64,000 nt of DNA from Bradyrhizobium erythrophlei (GTDB lineage Bacteria > Pseudomonadota > Alphaproteobacteria > Rhizobiales > Xanthobacteraceae): the NCBI RefSeq assembly GCF_900129425.1, contig NZ_LT670817.1, positions 6,758,001 through 6,822,000 on the forward strand. Reading direction: 5' to 3'. The position numbers and the translations under genes are program-made. Below, piece after piece: positions 26,122 to 33,639 of this stretch; within the stretch, counting starts at the first letter, position 1; the number at the start of each line of letters is the position of its first letter. A model generated the notes under the pieces. That model was given only the letters and a program-made list of their open reading frames with translations. It made no database searches and was not told the DNA's origin.

Positions 26122-26440
26122 GGCTCGGACTGGGTCTCCATAAACTGCAAATGGCAGTGTTAGGGCCACACAACTTCCGAAAGCAAACTTGCTGCTGGCA
26201 CGATATCATATTGCCAGTTTGGGACAAGTTAATCGGGCGGGATTGGCGGCGACCACGGCGGGTCAAAACGCCGCTCTAATAGTCGGGCGGCTACTTCCGT
26301 ATCTGCTTCATCAAACAGACATTGCGCGATGTCCGTCGGCAAATCTCAAAAGTTGCAAAGATCTCAAAAGTGACAGGAGGAGACGTGCCTGCCCGCAGAA
26401 ATTCAACGGACATCTCCGGCGCAACAATCCCGGCTACGGC
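26122..26440. other. Intergenic region, no gene seen
   Basis: Upstream of the cyclase gene. It contains a short direct repeat ATCTCAAAAGT at 26343-26353 and 26361-26371 (18-bp period). I see no supported gene. Confidence 0.4.
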
Positions 26441-26740
26441 CTACACGGCGATCACGCAATTACGACCTTCACGTTTCGCGCGGTAGAGCCGCTGATCGGC
26501 GACACCCAAACGAGTCGAGCGTATCTCCATCGCGCCCAAACTCCGACACCCCGATGCTGACGGTGATCTTGATCGGCGGCGGAATTCCGACATCGAATGT
26601 ATCGTCGAGATGGCCGATCGAAGACGCTCGCCGACCGCGCAAGCCGCATCGCGCGATACGGAATAGGACGCGAAACCCAAGGCAGGCACACAGGTGCAAG
26701 TGCGCGCGTGGTTGTGTGTCTGGATTGCAACAAACATTTT
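26441..26740 (-). pseudogene. Relic of a GGDEF (diguanylate cyclase) C-terminus
   Basis: On the minus strand, pieces of a GGDEF C-terminal half appear in different frames: FDVGIPPPIKITVSIGVSEF, then GRDGDTLDSFG, then VADQRLYRAKREGRNCVIAV before the stop at 26441. These match the end of diguanylate cyclases (VTVSIGVA..., ADQALYRAKREGRN). At least two frameshifts break it, and the GGDEF motif itself is gone. It is a dead fragment; the neighbouring cyclase gene is unrelated in fold. Confidence 0.75.
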
Positions 26741-26949
26741 GTTTCTCGCATGGAACAGAACCTTGGACTCCACAACGGAGGCAAGCTTTAGATAATCTCG
26801 AAATACCGGGGCCGAGCGAGTTATTTTCAGATTCAATAGATTTTGAGCCCGGCGACCGCTGGACATTTTTCCAGCGGTCTTTTCATTGCCGTGAGCGCGG
26901 TCGTGCTTGCTGGGGATTTTATAATGCTGTTTCGGGGGAGTCTGTTCGC

Positions 26950-27147
26950 ATGGCAATCGAGAAGCTGAGAGACGAAAGCATTTTGCGGTTTTATGACGCC
27001 ATCCGCAGAGAGGTCGAAGCTGACCGGAGTTACAAGCGCAAATTCATGATCGGCACTTCCGTAAGGCAATATGCCGAGGCTTTGCGCGTCGAAATGACCA
27101 GACGGCGATTGCGGCACACGCCTATTGAGTGGCATCGAGATCGGTGA
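26950..27147 (+). CDS. Small helical hypothetical protein
   Basis: A 65-residue, highly charged protein (MAIEKLRDESILRFYDAIRR...) that looks all-helical, ending RRRLRHTPIEWHRDR. A strong ribosome site (GGGGGAG) stands nine bases before the ATG, and base composition is lower in GC than in the surrounding core genes. I believe similar short proteins occur in Bradyrhizobium but recognise no family. It precedes another small gene at 27330 on the same strand. Confidence 0.6.
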   Translation: MAIEKLRDESILRFYDAIRREVEADRSYKRKFMIGTSVRQYAEALRVEMTRRRLRHTPIEWHRDR

Positions 27148-27329
27148 CGCAGGCCCTCTCGGGCGGTACGCGCTCTCTCATCTTCCCGCCCCGCTCTCCG
27201 CGCTGGGCACCGCGTTGGGTGCAGCGCAGCGAGACTATAATTTCAGCTTGCGCCGCGATAAGCGGAGAGGAAGACTTCAGGACGGCAGCTTGTAGAGCTG
27301 GGGCTGAAGGCGAAACCGAAGGGCTACCG

Positions 27330-27665
27330 ATGGGTTCCCGCGGTACGAAAGGCACTCCTGCAGACGTTCCGACCACGTCGGAAACGGAGGAGCCCTATGG
27401 CCTGGCGCGACCGGCTCCGGCAAAAGAAAAGAAGACTGCCGAGGAACTGGCGGCGATGATCCGCCAGGATTTGAGCAAGGTGGACGGCTGGCCAGAACGG
27501 GGTGTCAGCGTAACCGTCTATGGTCTTAACCCGTGGAATTCTTTGCTCGCGTTTGGCGTCGACGCCGGCCCCGTTCCCAATAAGGTCGATCTACAGAATT
27601 TTTGCGACATCATCACCGAGCGGCTGAAGCGGTTGTACGACGTCAGGGTTGTCGAGCCGCCTTAG
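27330..27665 (+). CDS. Small hypothetical protein
   Basis: A 111-residue protein. A Pro/Thr/Lys-rich N-terminus is followed by a compact domain: AEELAAMIRQDLSKVDGWPE, GVSVTVYGLNPWNSLLAFGV and CDIITERLKRLYDVRVVEPP. The alternation of helix and strand looks like a real alpha/beta fold. The start at 27330 is chosen because upstream reading is Arg/Ser-rich and noncoding-like; no strong ribosome site is visible, so it may begin further down. It is convergent with the zinc-ribbon gene at 27676. Confidence 0.5.
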   Translation: MGSRGTKGTPADVPTTSETEEPYGLARPAPAKEKKTAEELAAMIRQDLSKVDGWPERGVSVTVYGLNPWNSLLAFGVDAGPVPNKVDLQNFCDIITERLKRLYDVRVVEPP

Positions 27666-27675
27666 TCCATCCCCC

Positions 27676-27939
27676 TCAGTTGAGCGGCAGCCACACAATG
27701 TCGCACGGTCCGTTACAGCCGTTGCAGTGGGCTGGTTGGCGGAAGGTGCTGGCCAATTGCCATTCCTGCGATTCATTGCTCCACTGAGCAACGGCATGAG
27801 AGACGATATCATCCGAGTGGCAACTGGAGCATACGGGTGTCGACCGTACCGCCAGCCGCTTGGCGAACTGTGCGGGCTGTGCGGGCTGTGCGGGCTCCGG
27901 ATTGGGACTAAACGGATTGAGAAGCAATGCTTGTCTCAT
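27676..27939 (-). CDS. Small putative zinc-ribbon protein
   Basis: An 87-residue protein starting MRQALLLNPFSPNPEP, with GGGGAAG just upstream. It contains three PAQ repeats (encoded by 9-bp DNA repeats), then two Cys pairs: CSSCHSDDIVSHAVAQW and HCNGCNGPCDIVW. The CxxC...CxxC spacing with WSNESQEWQL between them fits a small zinc ribbon, possibly nucleic-acid binding. Similar short proteins are common in rhizobia. Function is unknown. Confidence 0.55.
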   Translation of the reverse strand: MRQALLLNPFSPNPEPAQPAQPAQFAKRLAVRSTPVCSSCHSDDIVSHAVAQWSNESQEWQLASTFRQPAHCNGCNGPCDIVWLPLN

Positions 27940-28340
27940 ATTCTTCCCCGACGACATGAACTCAGACCTTACCCAGCCGAATTTAACTCTTGAGTGATGA
28001 TTCTGTCTTGGCCGCAGCTTCTCACGGCTGTGGATTGTGGCTTTCTGCATCCCGCTGTGGCGCGCCGAGCACAGCATGGATGCGGCGGGAGCGTGCCGTA
28101 CTCTCAGCCACTGATAGACGCCGACCTGCAGCTTCCGAATTCAAACTAGGCCACAGGCGCGAGATAGACCGGTACCCAAAGCGGAGCGCTGTCTCAATTC
28201 GGAAACTCGCAATCGTGAAACAGGACACCGAGCCCGAAGCCCAGCTTCGCCCGTATCCATGGCGGCGACCCATCATGCGACGCGCAGCGGAGCCGAGGTA
28301 GCCGACATCACATCGGCCACCTCAAAAATAGATCGCAACC
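27940..28340. other. Intergenic region, no gene seen
   Basis: About 400 bp between the zinc-ribbon gene and the VOC protein. Open frames on both strands (for example 27990-28301 and 28022-28276) overlap each other, lack ribosome sites and have noncoding composition. Confidence 0.45.
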
Positions 28341-28799
28341 CTAGGCCGCTTTGCCCTTTTGCTGCTTGTGGAAGGCCTCGGCCCGTTTTGCCAGTTCCTT
28401 CGGCTCAACGTCTTCCTTGTGGGTCGCGATGAACCAGCTATTGCCCGAGGGATCCCTGACACCGCCGCCGCGGTCGCCGTAGAACATGTCCATCGGCTCC
28501 ATGACATTGCTGCCGCCGGCCTTGATCGCTTGCTGGTACACGCTGTCGACGTCCGGAACGTAGATGTAGAGAGTCGAAACCGTCGCCTTCGCCATTTCGT
28601 TTTCCTCGGCAATCATGACGTGGGAATCACCGATAGTGACCTGCGCGTGCATGATCGACCCGTCCGGCCGCTTGATGGCGTCGTGCGACAGCTTGGCCCC
28701 GAACGCCTGCATCAGGAATTCGATAACCTTGGGGGCGTTGCGAACCGTCAAATACGGCGTGACAGTGTGGTAGCCGTCCGGAATGAATTTTACACCCAT
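28341..28799 (-). CDS. VOC/glyoxalase-fold protein (PhnB-like)
   Basis: A 152-residue protein of the vicinal oxygen chelate superfamily, PhnB/YdcJ-like branch. It has two beta-alpha-beta-beta-beta modules: TVTPYLTVRNAPKVIEFLMQ...SHVMIAEEN, then STLYIYVPDVDSVYQQAIKAG...VRDPSGNSWFIATHKED. The start MGVKFIPDGYHTVTPYL is the usual one for this family; the longer frame upstream is not homologous. Metal or substrate cannot be told. Genes of this kind are often annotated as glyoxalase/bleomycin resistance proteins, but no resistance role is implied. Confidence 0.9.
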   Translation of the reverse strand: MGVKFIPDGYHTVTPYLTVRNAPKVIEFLMQAFGAKLSHDAIKRPDGSIMHAQVTIGDSHVMIAEENEMAKATVSTLYIYVPDVDSVYQQAIKAGGSNVMEPMDMFYGDRGGGVRDPSGNSWFIATHKEDVEPKELAKRAEAFHKQQKGKAA

Positions 28800-29151
28800 G
28801 ATTGGCTCCCATGTTGGTGAGATGCCAAACGTTGCTCCGGAATTTTGAGGTTTGTGTGCCGCCCCTGTGAAGATATGGCGGCGGCAGGCGGCGGAACCGG
28901 CCGCGATGCAGGCGCTGTCAATGGTCGCAGAACATCGCGGCCCAACGACGCTCGCGCACATCCGCACCGCTTGAGCGGAGGTCGATGAGATCAGCAGCGG
29001 AGCGCGCAAGACAAAGCAATCGGGGTCAAATCGATAAACACGATGGGCCTGATAAACGCGGCGCGTCTGATTTGTTTCCAAATATTTCTTTGCCACAAAT
29101 AAGAAATTTTTTGAATTACACTGCAATGTTCAGACGGCAGCTATCCGGCGC
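28800..29151. other. Intergenic region, AT-rich end
   Basis: About 350 bp with no supported gene. The part near 29070-29130 is AT-rich (TTTGTTTCCAAATATTTC, AAGAAATTTTTTGAATTACA), unlike its surroundings, and could hold the VOC promoter or a decayed insertion. Confidence 0.4.
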
Positions 29152-30213
29152 TCAGTTCAGCCGCAGCTCCGTGATGTGCCGCGGATCCGGGTTCAGCTCG
29201 CCACGTTCCACGCGCGTGACGAGGTCCGTCAACACCGCATTGGCGCTGCAGGCGAGGCCGACCTTCTCGCCTTCGCGCACCACGAAGCCGTTGAGGAATT
29301 CGATCTCGGTGCGCCGGCCTTTCTGCATGTCCTGGCCCATCGAGGGACGCTGCGCGGAGGAGGTGCGCTTGCCGTCCTCAAAGCGCTGCGCGTCGCAGGC
29401 GCGCATCGCCGCCTCGTCGCCCTCGCCCGCCCGCGCGATCGTCTCGGGCGGCAGATGCAAAATCTCCTCCAGCTGATAGCCGTGCGCCTGTCCAACGCGG
29501 ATCGCCTCGCTGCCGAGCCGGGTGGAGAAGCGGCGGATCGGCTCGCTCTGCAGCATCTCGCCGCCGGGCAGGCCGGTGCAGGCGGAAAGCCCGTTGCCCA
29601 TGGCGTTGGCGACCAGTTTCGACCAGCGCTCGCCCCACAGATTGCCGGTTACCTTGGCGCTGTCGGCGTAGCCGACCAGGCGGCGGATTTCTTCCGCCCG
29701 TTGCGTGATGCGGCCGTGCACTTCTCCGGTGCGAAACACGGTGTGCGCCGCTCCGCCCTTGCCGGCGCCGCGATGGATGTGGCCCGGCTCGGGCAGGTTG
29801 ACCGTGATGCTGCTGGCGATGCAGCCGAGCGTCTTGCCCCAGCCGACGATGCCGGCAATGGTCTCTTCGTTCATGCAGTTCTGCAGCGACACGACGAAGC
29901 CGTCCGGCGCCAGATACTGCCGGATCAGCATGGTGGCCCAGGCCGTGTCGTAGGATTTCATGCACACGAAGGCGATGTCGACCGGCGTCTCCCGGGCCAG
30001 CTGCTGCGCGTCCGTGACGTGAAGCGCGCGCACCGGAACGGAGAACTCAGCGACGTCCCTGGCGTGGGTGACGCGCAGGCCGTGCTTCCTCATGTGCTCG
30101 ACATGCTCGGGCCATGGATCGATGAACGTGACGTCCTCGCCCGCCTGCACCATATGCGCGCCGGCATACCCGCCGACGGCACCCGCTCCGACGATAGCGA
30201 TCTTCCGACCCAT
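29152..30213 (-). CDS. 2-Dehydropantoate 2-reductase family protein
   Basis: A 353-residue NADPH-dependent reductase of the PanE/ApbA family. The N-terminal dinucleotide motif is IVGAGAVGGYAGA (~7-19), and the middle part has VVSLQNCMNEETIAGIVGW. The C-terminal ketopantoate-reductase domain has NLWGERWSKLVANAMGNGLSA with the catalytic Lys. It is longer than E. coli PanE (303). The lack of panB/panC nearby makes a role in CoA synthesis uncertain; many paralogues act on other 2-oxoacids. GGGAGGAAAG precedes the ATG. Confidence 0.88.
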   Translation of the reverse strand: MGRKIAIVGAGAVGGYAGAHMVQAGEDVTFIDPWPEHVEHMRKHGLRVTHARDVAEFSVPVRALHVTDAQQLARETPVDIAFVCMKSYDTAWATMLIRQYLAPDGFVVSLQNCMNEETIAGIVGWGKTLGCIASSITVNLPEPGHIHRGAGKGGAAHTVFRTGEVHGRITQRAEEIRRLVGYADSAKVTGNLWGERWSKLVANAMGNGLSACTGLPGGEMLQSEPIRRFSTRLGSEAIRVGQAHGYQLEEILHLPPETIARAGEGDEAAMRACDAQRFEDGKRTSSAQRPSMGQDMQKGRRTEIEFLNGFVVREGEKVGLACSANAVLTDLVTRVERGELNPDPRHITELRLN

Positions 30214-30335
30214 GCTTTCCTCCCGGCTTCTTTTGCCGCCGAGGCTAGCGCACCGACCGGGCTCGTCACAACGGTCTTGGGCCGCGGTCTACGCTGATGC
30301 CCTGCGCGGCCCGCGCAATGCTGCAACCCCGGCGA

Positions 30336-31334
30336 TCATCGTGGTTCGCCGGAGAATGCCTGCCGCAATGCCGACAGCCGGTCGAGCGCCGCCGGCGGCA
30401 GCGGGCCTTTTTCGACGGCGGCGAGCGCGTCCTCGAACTGCTGCGGCGTCGCCATGCCGACCAGGATCGTGCCGACAGCCGGATGCGACAGCGCAAACCG
30501 CGTGGCGGCTTCGGTCAGGCTGGCGGCGAACCCCTCCCTGACCAGCGGCATCAGCCGGCGGGCGCGATCGACATCGGCGTCGTAGCTCATGGCCGAACCG
30601 ATCGGCTCGGGCGCCGGGCCCGCAATCGGGTGACGGTCGGTCGAGCCCGACAATGCGCCGCCGGCCAGCACGCGGATGCCCACCACGCCGACGCCGGCGG
30701 CCTGGGTCGAATCGAACAATCGCCCATAATCCTGTGCCGGATAGTTTGGCGGCAATGGCTCCGATGCAGATGGATTGAGCATGTTGTAGACGATTTGGGC
30801 ACTGTCGAAGGCGCGCGCGTCGATCACTTGCCGCAGTGCCGCCGTGTCGCCGATGGCCGTCATCCCGAGGAAACGAATCTTGCCCTGCGCGCGCAGGCGC
30901 TCGAACGCCGGGACCACGTCGCCGAGCACCTGCCGGACGCTCAGCGCCGGTCCGCCTCCCGTCTCGGTAACCGGATTGTGCAGATGAAAGATGTCGACCC
31001 GCTCAAGTCCCAGTCGCGCCAGACTGCCTTCGAGCGACAGCGTCACGGCGTCGGCAATGCGTCCGAACTCGCCGGGCGGCACCCGGACCTTGGTGCCGAC
31101 GGCGACGTTGGCGGGTTTGAGCTTTTGCAAAACGCGGCCAAGGTTCTTTTCGGATTCGCCATCGCCGTACTGCACGGCTGTGTCGAAGTAGTTCACGCCG
31201 GCGGCGATCGCCCGCGCGATGGTGCGCTCCTGCTCGGCAGGATCGCCGCGCACCATAAATCCGCCCACGGCGCCGCAGCCGAAGCCCAGCACCGAGAGCC
31301 GCATTCCCGTGCGCCCAAAGACCCGCAATTGCAT
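30336..31334 (-). CDS. Aldo/keto reductase
   Basis: A 332-residue TIM-barrel NADPH oxidoreductase. The family marks are clear: GVNYFDTAVQYGDGESEKNLGR (with catalytic Asp and Tyr), VGTKVRV (Lys), VDIFHLHNPV (His), and the C-terminal cofactor region LSHPAVGTILVGMATPQQFEDAL. GGAGGAA lies upstream of the ATG. It is separated from the ketopantoate reductase-like gene by 122 bp on the same strand; both are reductases, but no pathway links them here. Confidence 0.92.
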   Translation of the reverse strand: MQLRVFGRTGMRLSVLGFGCGAVGGFMVRGDPAEQERTIARAIAAGVNYFDTAVQYGDGESEKNLGRVLQKLKPANVAVGTKVRVPPGEFGRIADAVTLSLEGSLARLGLERVDIFHLHNPVTETGGGPALSVRQVLGDVVPAFERLRAQGKIRFLGMTAIGDTAALRQVIDARAFDSAQIVYNMLNPSASEPLPPNYPAQDYGRLFDSTQAAGVGVVGIRVLAGGALSGSTDRHPIAGPAPEPIGSAMSYDADVDRARRLMPLVREGFAASLTEAATRFALSHPAVGTILVGMATPQQFEDALAAVEKGPLPPAALDRLSALRQAFSGEPR

Positions 31335-31446
31335 CGTTGTTCCTCCGAGTGATGGCGTAGACGATACGCCAGACTACGCCACGGAGTACATGCGGCCAAC
31401 GCCCCTGCAGAGCCCGGACCCTGGGGGCTGCGAACTCCGGCAGCGG

Positions 31447-31683
31447 TCAGGAATTGACGTGCGGGGTGTAATGACCGGCCGCGCATTTAAAGCGCTGGAG
31501 CGTCCAGTCGGTTCGATAGATCGGATGTTCGGACATCCATTTTGCGACGCCGATCTCGCCTTCGATCATGCAGCTCTGGAAGGAGATCTCGCTTTTTGAG
31601 CTGTCGGTGACAATTTCTTCGACACAAGCGCCGGGAGATCCCGACGAAACATGACAGAGCACGGCCACAAGCGTCACAAACAT
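31447..31683 (-). CDS. Small secreted Cys-rich protein
   Basis: A 78-residue protein that starts MFVTLVAVLCHVSSGSPGAC and so has a very short signal-like N-terminus. It has four Cys (CHVSSGSPGACVE, FQSCMIEGE, RFKCAAGHY) and the pattern AKWMSEHPIYRTDWTLQRFKC. TAGGAGAAATC precedes the ATG. I recall similar short proteins in Bradyrhizobium. It begins 8 bp after the stop of another small gene, so the two are likely co-transcribed. Probably periplasmic, role unknown. Confidence 0.7.
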   Translation of the reverse strand: MFVTLVAVLCHVSSGSPGACVEEIVTDSSKSEISFQSCMIEGEIGVAKWMSEHPIYRTDWTLQRFKCAAGHYTPHVNS

Positions 31684-31691
31684 GATTTCTC

Positions 31692-31955
31692 CTAACCCCG
31701 GCTGGTATCGCTAAGCAAAGTTGATGCCAACCGTGTCGAGGATACCGGCGGACGGGCGGGCGGCTGCGAAGGAATCTGGATGGCGCCGGCCCTGGACACC
31801 GCCTCGGCCGTGACCATCCTCGCGCTGGCGCTCGCCCGCGAATCGTTACTCGGGCCGAAATCGTTGAAAAGGACGACAGTCTGGCCTGTGATGGCGACAA
31901 ATAGGGCCACTGTCACAGGCACCCAAGCGCGCTGGCCTTTTCTTTGAGCGTACAT
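31692..31955 (-). CDS. Small membrane-anchored hypothetical protein
   Basis: An 87-residue protein with one membrane helix (AWVPVTVALFVAITGQTVVLF, ~10-30) and a Ser/Pro/Ala-rich tail outside. GGGAG stands about eight bases before the ATG. It is directly upstream of the Cys-rich gene on the same strand. No family is recognised; the pair could form a small envelope unit. Confidence 0.55.
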   Translation of the reverse strand: MYAQRKGQRAWVPVTVALFVAITGQTVVLFNDFGPSNDSRASASARMVTAEAVSRAGAIQIPSQPPARPPVSSTRLASTLLSDTSRG

Positions 31956-32033
31956 CTGCCTGTCTCCCGAATCCGTTGCTTCCCAGGCGCATCACCCGAC
32001 CGCTCATTCGAGGCGTTGCAGGAGGGATCGAAG

Positions 32034-32348
32034 ATGCAATTGATCGCCGATGCGCTTGCAATCGATGTAGGCTCGCGATCCGCCGGCACCATTAAATTGC
32101 GTTTTATTCGGCGCGCCCTTGCTGGCCATCGCTGCCGGCGCAGGTGGGATTATCTCTTCACAACTCGATGTACGTATGTATGTTTAGAAACGATTAAGCC
32201 CTGTCCAGCATATTGGGCTTTGAAGGTGCTCATCGGCGCGGCGGTAGCCGGGCGCCTTCTGAATGTCACATCCGACGGCTCTCGAATAGAGCCAGCACCC
32301 GGAATGACCAGCGCGATCATGGAGGCTCTCAAGGGCCTCCCCTCTTGA
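32034..32348 (+). CDS. Doubtful open frame with good ribosome site
   Basis: A 104-residue frame starting MQLIADALAIDVGSRSAG, with a strong AGGAGG eight to nine bases before the ATG. The rest is not clearly protein-like (many Arg and Cys, no domain). It could be a real orphan, or the start of a gene whose later part is out of frame: another frame encodes LLAIAAGAGGIISSQLDVR before a stop near 32186. Confidence 0.3.
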   Translation: MQLIADALAIDVGSRSAGTIKLRFIRRALAGHRCRRRWDYLFTTRCTYVCLETIKPCPAYWALKVLIGAAVAGRLLNVTSDGSRIEPAPGMTSAIMEALKGLPS

Positions 32349-32367
32349 GCCGAGGACGCGCAGCAAA

Positions 32368-32589
32368 ATGAAACGGTACGAATGGAAATCCCTTCTTCTT
32401 CTGGAATGGGATCGTTGGCTTCAGACTGAGTCTATTGAACCACCAGCGCCAACTGCAAAAGACACATTAAAGTTTTTTTGCGAGCTTCAGGACAGGCGAT
32501 CTCCTCTTTTGGATTTCCGGCCAAGGCGACACGACAAGTGGCGAGTTATCCATGCTTTGCTGCTGAGCGAAGAGCGCGTCTCCGATTGA
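32368..32589 (+). CDS. Small hypothetical protein
   Basis: A 73-residue protein (MKRYEWKSLLLLEWDRWLQT...) rich in Trp, Leu and Arg, with the conserved-looking block TAKDTLKFFCELQDRRSPLL and the end DKWRVIHALLLSEERVSD. I have seen this pattern in short Bradyrhizobium proteins, but it has no named family. Its GC content is lower than that of neighbouring core genes. The ribosome site (GAGGAC) is rather far from the ATG. Confidence 0.55.
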   Translation: MKRYEWKSLLLLEWDRWLQTESIEPPAPTAKDTLKFFCELQDRRSPLLDFRPRRHDKWRVIHALLLSEERVSD

Positions 32590-32676
32590 CGCCAACCAGG
32601 CATCAACTGGATGGCTTCGGCGAGCTTGTCATCGGGCGGCGCTTTGCGCCGACCCGTCGGCTCGCAATGACTGCCG

Positions 32677-33513
32677 CTATGCGACTTGCAGCTTCCCCGC
32701 CCCGCGCTGCCCGCGCCTCCGCTCCACCGTGATCTCCGCCAGAATCGACATCGCGATTTCCTCGGGGGTGATGGCGCCGAGGTCGAGGCCGGCCGGCGCC
32801 TTGACGCGGTCGAGCGCTGAGGCGTCGATGCCTTCGGCGATCAGTTTTGCGTGCAGTGCCGCCATCTTGCGACGGCTGCCGACGAAGGCGTGGTAGGCGG
32901 CCTCGGTCGATACTGCCGCGCGCAGTGCGGCTTCGTCGCCCTTGCCTTGGGTCGAGACCACGACGAAGCGTTTCGCCTCATGCAGCTTGCCGAGCGTGTA
33001 GCCCTCGATCAGCATGTCGGCGTCGGGCGTGTCGGTGATCTCAGCCACTGGCGCTGCGACCGTGACGTGATAACCGAGCTGGCGTGCCTGTGCCGCCAGC
33101 GACAGCGCGACCGGGCTGACGCCGAGAATGACCAGCGAGGGATGCGGCAGCACCGGTTCGACGAACACGTCCATGGTGCCCTTGCTCGGGCACATGTTCT
33201 CTGCGAAGCGCACGCCGTCGCGGTTCTCGCCGGGCCTGACGCCGAGTTCGGCCAGAAGATTCTCCGGCTGCACCGAGACCATACGCGGCTCGCCGTCAGC
33301 CAGCGCGTCGCGCGCCGCCTTGAGCACCGCGCCGCGGGCGCAGCCTCCGCCGATCCATCCCGCGACGATGGTACCGTCAGGCCGGATGATCGCCTTGGCG
33401 CCGGCCTTGGCCGCGGTCACCGACACCGTGCGCACGACGGTAGCCAGCACAAAAGTTTCCTCGGCGGCCGTGAGCCGGGCCACCAGGTCCATCACTTCGA
33501 CATGTTTTGTCAT
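32677..33513 (-). CDS. coxF: CoxF, XdhC-family maturation protein
   Basis: A 278-residue XdhC/CoxF protein, close to the ~280 of Oligotropha CoxF. The N-terminal XdhC domain has FVLATVVRTVSVTAAKAGAK and GWIGGGCARGAVLKAA; the C-terminal Rossmann-like part starts LVILGVSPVALSLAAQARQL. It would help insert copper/sulfur or protect the molybdenum cofactor of CO dehydrogenase. GGAGG precedes the ATG. It is the last gene of the cox order, but 1.55 kb including an IS element now separates it from coxE, so it may be poorly transcribed unless it has its own promoter. Confidence 0.88.
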   Translation of the reverse strand: MTKHVEVMDLVARLTAAEETFVLATVVRTVSVTAAKAGAKAIIRPDGTIVAGWIGGGCARGAVLKAARDALADGEPRMVSVQPENLLAELGVRPGENRDGVRFAENMCPSKGTMDVFVEPVLPHPSLVILGVSPVALSLAAQARQLGYHVTVAAPVAEITDTPDADMLIEGYTLGKLHEAKRFVVVSTQGKGDEAALRAAVSTEAAYHAFVGSRRKMAALHAKLIAEGIDASALDRVKAPAGLDLGAITPEEIAMSILAEITVERRRGQRGAGKLQVA

Positions 33514-33541
33514 GGGCGGGCCTCCTGCGACGGCTTCACTT

Positions 33542-33606
33542 CACCTCTCCCGCTTGCGGGGGAGGTCGACACGCTCGGCAGCAGCCGAGCGTGTCGGGTG
33601 GGGGAA
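33542..33606. repeat. REP-like palindrome left of the IS
   Basis: CCTCTCCCGCTTGCGGGGGAGG is followed by the hairpin ACACGCTCGGCAGCAGCCGAGCGTGT and GGGTGGGGGA. It is the same family as the block right of the IS (34972-35013). Confidence 0.8.
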
Positions 33607-33639
33607 ATCTTTCGCCAACGTCGGCGCTCGCTGGTACGG

